Assembly: GCA_950106755.1 (NCBI GenBank)
Contig: OX467086.1
Span: 11,364,001-11,428,000, forward strand
Length of the DNA stretch: 64,000 nucleotides
From: Climacium dendroides
Lineage: Eukaryota; Streptophyta; Bryopsida; Hypnales; Climaciaceae
Direction: 5' to 3'
Numbering within the stretch: position 1 is the stretch's first letter; each line of letters begins with the position of its first letter. The notes beneath the pieces were generated by a model. The model ran no database searches. It was not told where the DNA came from and was given only the letters and a program-made list of their open reading frames with translations. The position numbers and the translations under genes are program-made. Positions 59,801 to 64,000 of this stretch are shown here, in pieces.

Positions 59801-62800
59801 ATGGATTCAAACAATGAGATGGTTGCCCAAGAGCTTGCCAATCCCGTCTTCGCAAATGCGAGTGGTTCCCAAATTGTTAGCATTGATCCTAAGGAAGAGA
59901 GGTCTTCTACCGAAGTAAGCATTGTGGCTGATTTCAAGCCTACAAATACTCTCAATCTTACAGACAAACCTGATCTAGGTGATGCCAATTTCATAACGGC
60001 AGTACCTGTGATTCAGAATTTGGCAGACGTAGTGGAGGTCATGTCTGTTGTTGTAAATGAATTGGAGCAAGGACTGCCACAACTTCTTGATGCAAATCAT
60101 TCCAAAACAGATGCAAGTGCTCAACAAAATGATAACCACGTTATGGTTGAAGGTGGCATTGAGACACTTGAGGGTGGAGTAGAGAAAAATGAGCTTGGAG
60201 CAGAGAAAAATGAGCCTGGAAAGATGGATATTGATTTTGATGTACATCAAGAAGTGGCCACTGTGAGCATTGAGGGCAGCAATGATCAAGGCAACAACAT
60301 CATGGGCGGTGCAGAGATCGAATCTTTCCTCACAGGTAGTCCATTGTCTAATTTTCTTGAAATCGAACATTCTCAAACCTCTCAACTATGGAAGAATGAT
60401 TAATCACATTGTCACACTTTTATCACATGTTCAAATTTATGGCATAATGTTGAAACCCTAGGTGGTAAGAGCAATGAAATTTGAGTGTAGAAGACAATCC
60501 CATTTCCATTAGATGATTAATAGCCACAAATATTTAGCCAAGCCATGCTTTGGCAACTTTATAATTGAAGAACAAGCTTTTGCATCAAAAGAGATGAGTT
60601 GTTGTTGTTGGTAACATGTGTCATTATTAAGTCTCTAGCAATTGCAATATCTACTACCTTAATGCAATAGCCTTGCAATTTTTCACCCCCACCAACTTGG
60701 CATCTATTGGTATTGGTTCTAGAGGGTAATGAGAAGATGGAATTAGAGGAGCATGGAGGAGAAAACGAGCTTGAGGTTGAAGGGACAAATTATATTTCAG
60801 CAGAGGAACATCAAACTCTACCCATCTCTGAGAGACGCAAGCACAAGCGGTTGGAGGTTTTTGTGGGCGGGCTAGACAAAGAGACCACAGAAGAGGACCT
60901 TTCCTCTGTGTTTAAGAAAGTGGGTGATGTTGTGGAAGTGCGTTTGATGAAGAATCCTCAAACAGGCAAAAACAAAGGCTATGCATTTATTCGATTTGCC
61001 TCAGTTGCCTTGGCCAAAAAAGCTGCTTTAGAAATGGAACGTGTCCAAGTAAATTACCAAGCTTCAACTCCATGCAATTTTTGTAGCAATAGAAATACTT
61101 GCTAAGAGTATATATATTAAATTTGCATTAAGTGAAGCACTAAAAAGTAGTTCTATTCTTGGGTTGGTTAGATTTTTTGAATATATGTCCTACTACATGT
61201 GCTTATTGGCAAATGAAAGAGGATGTCAAAATACAAAAGATTTTCATTGTTATTCTAATTACATGTGCAAAAGTTATAAAGGATCAAAATTTTGTTCATA
61301 GATATTACAAAATTGTTTCTTGGATAATAAATACATATAGATGAAGGGATAAATTGAACATCTAATGAAGTATTGATTTTTGGATGTCCTTAGAATTTGA
61401 ATCACAAATTTAATTTCAAGAAATCATATTTATAGTTGGAATCATTACTAAAATTGCAAGCCATCTTTTATTTAGCCCTAATGTCATCTATAAGCCTTAA
61501 TAAGCGATGCAAACACAATCTCTAATTTTACTTTAGTAAAAAACACCTATCTGACATGGTGTGCATGACACATCCACAATCAAAAATACAAACATGAGCA
61601 TAAATCACGCCAATTGAAATAAAAGCTAAGCTCAAATCAAGTCTTCTACACATGTTATTGGTAACTAAAGTATGGGCTATTAATTACTTATTGTAGCCAC
61701 AATGTTTTATTTGAAAATTAAATGAAGCATTAGAGATTGCACTTGGGGTGTAGATCCATATGACCTAGAAAATAGATCAATATCCAATAGGCTCTTCATT
61801 CACAATGAAATTACTTCTTATTTTTTGGATATCCTACTTTAATTAAATTTGTGATAATTTTTTCTTTTCAATTTATTTTATGTAGATTCGAGGTCGTTCT
61901 TGTGGTGTTTCACCAAGTGAGGAGAATGATACATTATTTCTTGGTAACATCAACAAGTCGTGGAAGAAAGAAACGGTGAGTATTCCAATTTATAGTCTTC
62001 AATGACACTTCCCATAACCTTATGTTTTCAAGCCAAGTGTTGCAAACATTAATGTAATTATTGATTGAATAAACATGTATCATAATCTACAAAGATATGA
62101 ATAATATCCTTATTGAAGTTGATGTATTCATTCATGCAAACTAGGTATTGGATGCATTGAAGAACTTTGGTATTGAAAATGTAGAAGATATTACATTAAT
62201 GGAGGATCCTCAACTAGAAGGTGTAAACCGTGGGTTTGCATTCATTGAATTTAATACACACAAAGAAGCTTTGAGTGCTTTCCGTCGACTTCAACAATCA
62301 GATGCAATATTTGGAACAGATCGTTCAGGAAAGGTTGCATGGGCACAACCATTAAATGAACCGGATGAAGATACAATGTCTCAAGTATGCATATAAACTT
62401 ACTTATATGAATTAAAAAAATTCAATCAAATGTTATATGATCATGGAAAAAAATAGAATGTCTTAATAAAATATTCAATATGCAAATTATAATATTATAT
62501 AGGTTTGTATAAATTTTATTTTTAATTGTCAATACAGGTGAAATCTGTTTTTGTGGATGGGATGCCTCCATCATGGGATGAAGAAAAGGTCAAAGAACAT
62601 TTTAGCAAATATGGCACAATTGAACGTATTGTTTTGGCCCGCAACATGTTATCTGCAAAACGAAAAGATTTTGGATTTGTGAACTATATTGATCGAGATG
62701 CAGCTTTAGCATGCATTGAGGCCTTAAACAATAGTGAAATCAATGAAGGAGATATAAAGGTATAAAAATCATATTGAATGTATGTGTGTATAATTGTTTC

Positions 62801-64000
62801 TTCATTTTATTGTTTGATTTTAATATTACAAACGATTCATTTTATTTATTTTTTAAATTCCTAAGTATCTTGTTTTGATTAGATGAAAGTCAAAGTAATG
62901 CTTGCAAAGCCACAAACCAAAAACAAACCTATCAAAGGAGGAACACGTGGAGGATATTCGTCTAGCTTTCGAGGTGATTATAGAGCGGGAATGGGAATAG
63001 AAGGGGGAATGGGAATCGGAGGGGGGATGGGAGTAGGAGGAAGAATGGGAATGGGATTAGGAATGGGGATGGGAATGGGAATGGGAATTCCAAGAGGAAT
63101 GGAACTTATTCCTTATGATGGTAAGATTTTATATCTAAAAATATACAGTTATTAATTATTAATTTTTAAATTATTTTGATGTTTGCAATATTTGAATTTT
63201 TATAATAAATATATCCAAATTACTAATATTTTGTGATTATTTATAAAATATATATTAATTTCATTTCAATTATGCAGTTTTATCAAGTTGGGGTAACATT
63301 CCTTGTTTTGATAGCCAATTAAGATTTGGAGGTCTACGGGATCAAAAGTATAGCTTGTCAAACATGCAAAGATCAGAGAAAAAATCCAAAAGGGGTGGAA
63401 AACGAAATACTGAAGACTTGAACGCAAAATCTCAAGCACTTCAAACAATGAAAGATAAACAAACAACAAATGTTGAAAAGAAAGAAAAAAAATCAGATGG
63501 TACCAAACTTATACAAGAACCACCTCAAAATGGAGACTCCATTCCTCTAAGTTTATGTGATTTAGGAAATAATGAACAATCCATCTCACATGTTCTTGAT
63601 GTTGTATCCAAGCCTTCTCTTGATAAATTCGAATGTGCAATGTGTGGATTTGGTTTTGATTCTCTTGATGAAAATGAATTACATAAAAAAACCAAAGTAC
63701 ATAAGCTAATCGAAGGATTACGCCAAGATCAAAAGTTGAACAATAAAACACCATTGTCATTACTACATGAATATGCTTCGCGGCATCATTGTGAAGTACA
63801 CTATGAAACTGAAGCAGAAACCAATGGTCCATTTGGAGTTACTGCAGTGATTGGTGGTTCAATTGGAGGAGCAAGTGGTGCTCCCAAGAAAGGATTTGGT
63901 GTTGGTCGCAACAAGGCGAGAGCAAAGCAAATGGCAGCTGCTAATGCATTAGAAAAAATTATGGAAACAATTTCTGAGTCTGAATTTATAAAGCCTGGAC
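59801..64000 (+). CDS. hnRNP Q-like protein: three RRMs, C2H2 finger and dsRNA-binding domain (3' end outside window)
   Basis: Exons are 59801-60335, 60723-61048, 61886-61975, 62145-62384, 62538-62759, 62883-63120 and 63278 to the window end; all phases agree and at least 791 residues are encoded. Residues 1-220 are acidic and low complexity with repeated EKNE(L/P)G. RRM1 (about 222-287) has VFVGGL and KGYAFIRF, RRM2 (302-372) LFLGNI and RGFAFIEF, RRM3 (399-468) VFVDGM and KDFGFVNY. A Gly/Met-rich tract (about 505-540) follows, then a basic linker and a CX2CX12HX5H finger (Cys670, Cys673, His686, His692). A dsRNA-binding domain (about 708-779) starts TPLSLLHEYASRHHCEV and has the GRNKARAKQMAAANAL helix. 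It is probably a nuclear RNA-binding protein acting in RNA processing or silencing. The start may lie further upstream. Exons are more AT-rich than those of the other genes. Confidence 0.88.

Overview
This window looks like nuclear DNA of a land plant. It has intron-bearing genes with GT/AG splice sites, a nuclear tRNA-Ile, a plastid-targeted LEA-like protein, a NIP-type aquaporin, an isopentenyl phosphate kinase and a plant-type gar2-like protein, set in long, very AT-rich intergenic DNA. The predicted aromatic/arginine filter of the aquaporin (F-A-A-R) is, as I recall, a set described for moss NIPs, so a bryophyte or other early-diverging land plant is my best guess, held with low confidence. 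I saw no LTR retrotransposon. The repeats are mostly small DNA elements and tandem repeats.

Layout: a cytosine-rich minisatellite (about 1.36-1.54 kb) precedes a three-exon gar2-like gene (+, 3157-5204). Then come a 43-bp tandem repeat, a tRNA-Ile(AAU) gene (-, 7234-7306) and a two-exon gene for a probable mitochondrial complex I ESSS/NDUFB11-like subunit (-, 7861-9472). A GSTCD-like methyltransferase (-, 13995 to about 16640) follows. Between 16.7 and 28.5 kb there is almost no coding sequence, only short DNA elements, hairpins and a 650-bp tandem duplication. At 28.6-30.3 kb a small ORF (-) and a plastid-targeted LEA-like gene (+) diverge. At 35.4-38.3 kb there is a partly decayed, duplicated locus of unknown function. 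From 43.5 to 47.2 kb lies a five-exon NIP aquaporin (-). From 51.6 to 55.9 kb lies a twelve-exon isopentenyl phosphate kinase (-). The last 4.2 kb hold an RRM protein (+) that runs off the window end and adds a C2H2 finger and a dsRNA-binding domain to three RRMs.

The genes do not form an operon or pathway. They are independent housekeeping and stress genes. Two pairs are divergent and may share promoters: the small ORF with the LEA-like gene, and IPK with an exon at 56454.

The most unusual signal is a family of about 940-bp elements whose ends read TTAA-CCCCTAAAGGACC...GGTCCTTTAGGGG-TTAA. The TTAA flanks and CCC termini are hallmarks of piggyBac-type transposition, which I believe is rarely reported in land plants. 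One copy sits inside an older, diverged copy of the same family, so the window itself shows the insertion site and the TTAA duplication.
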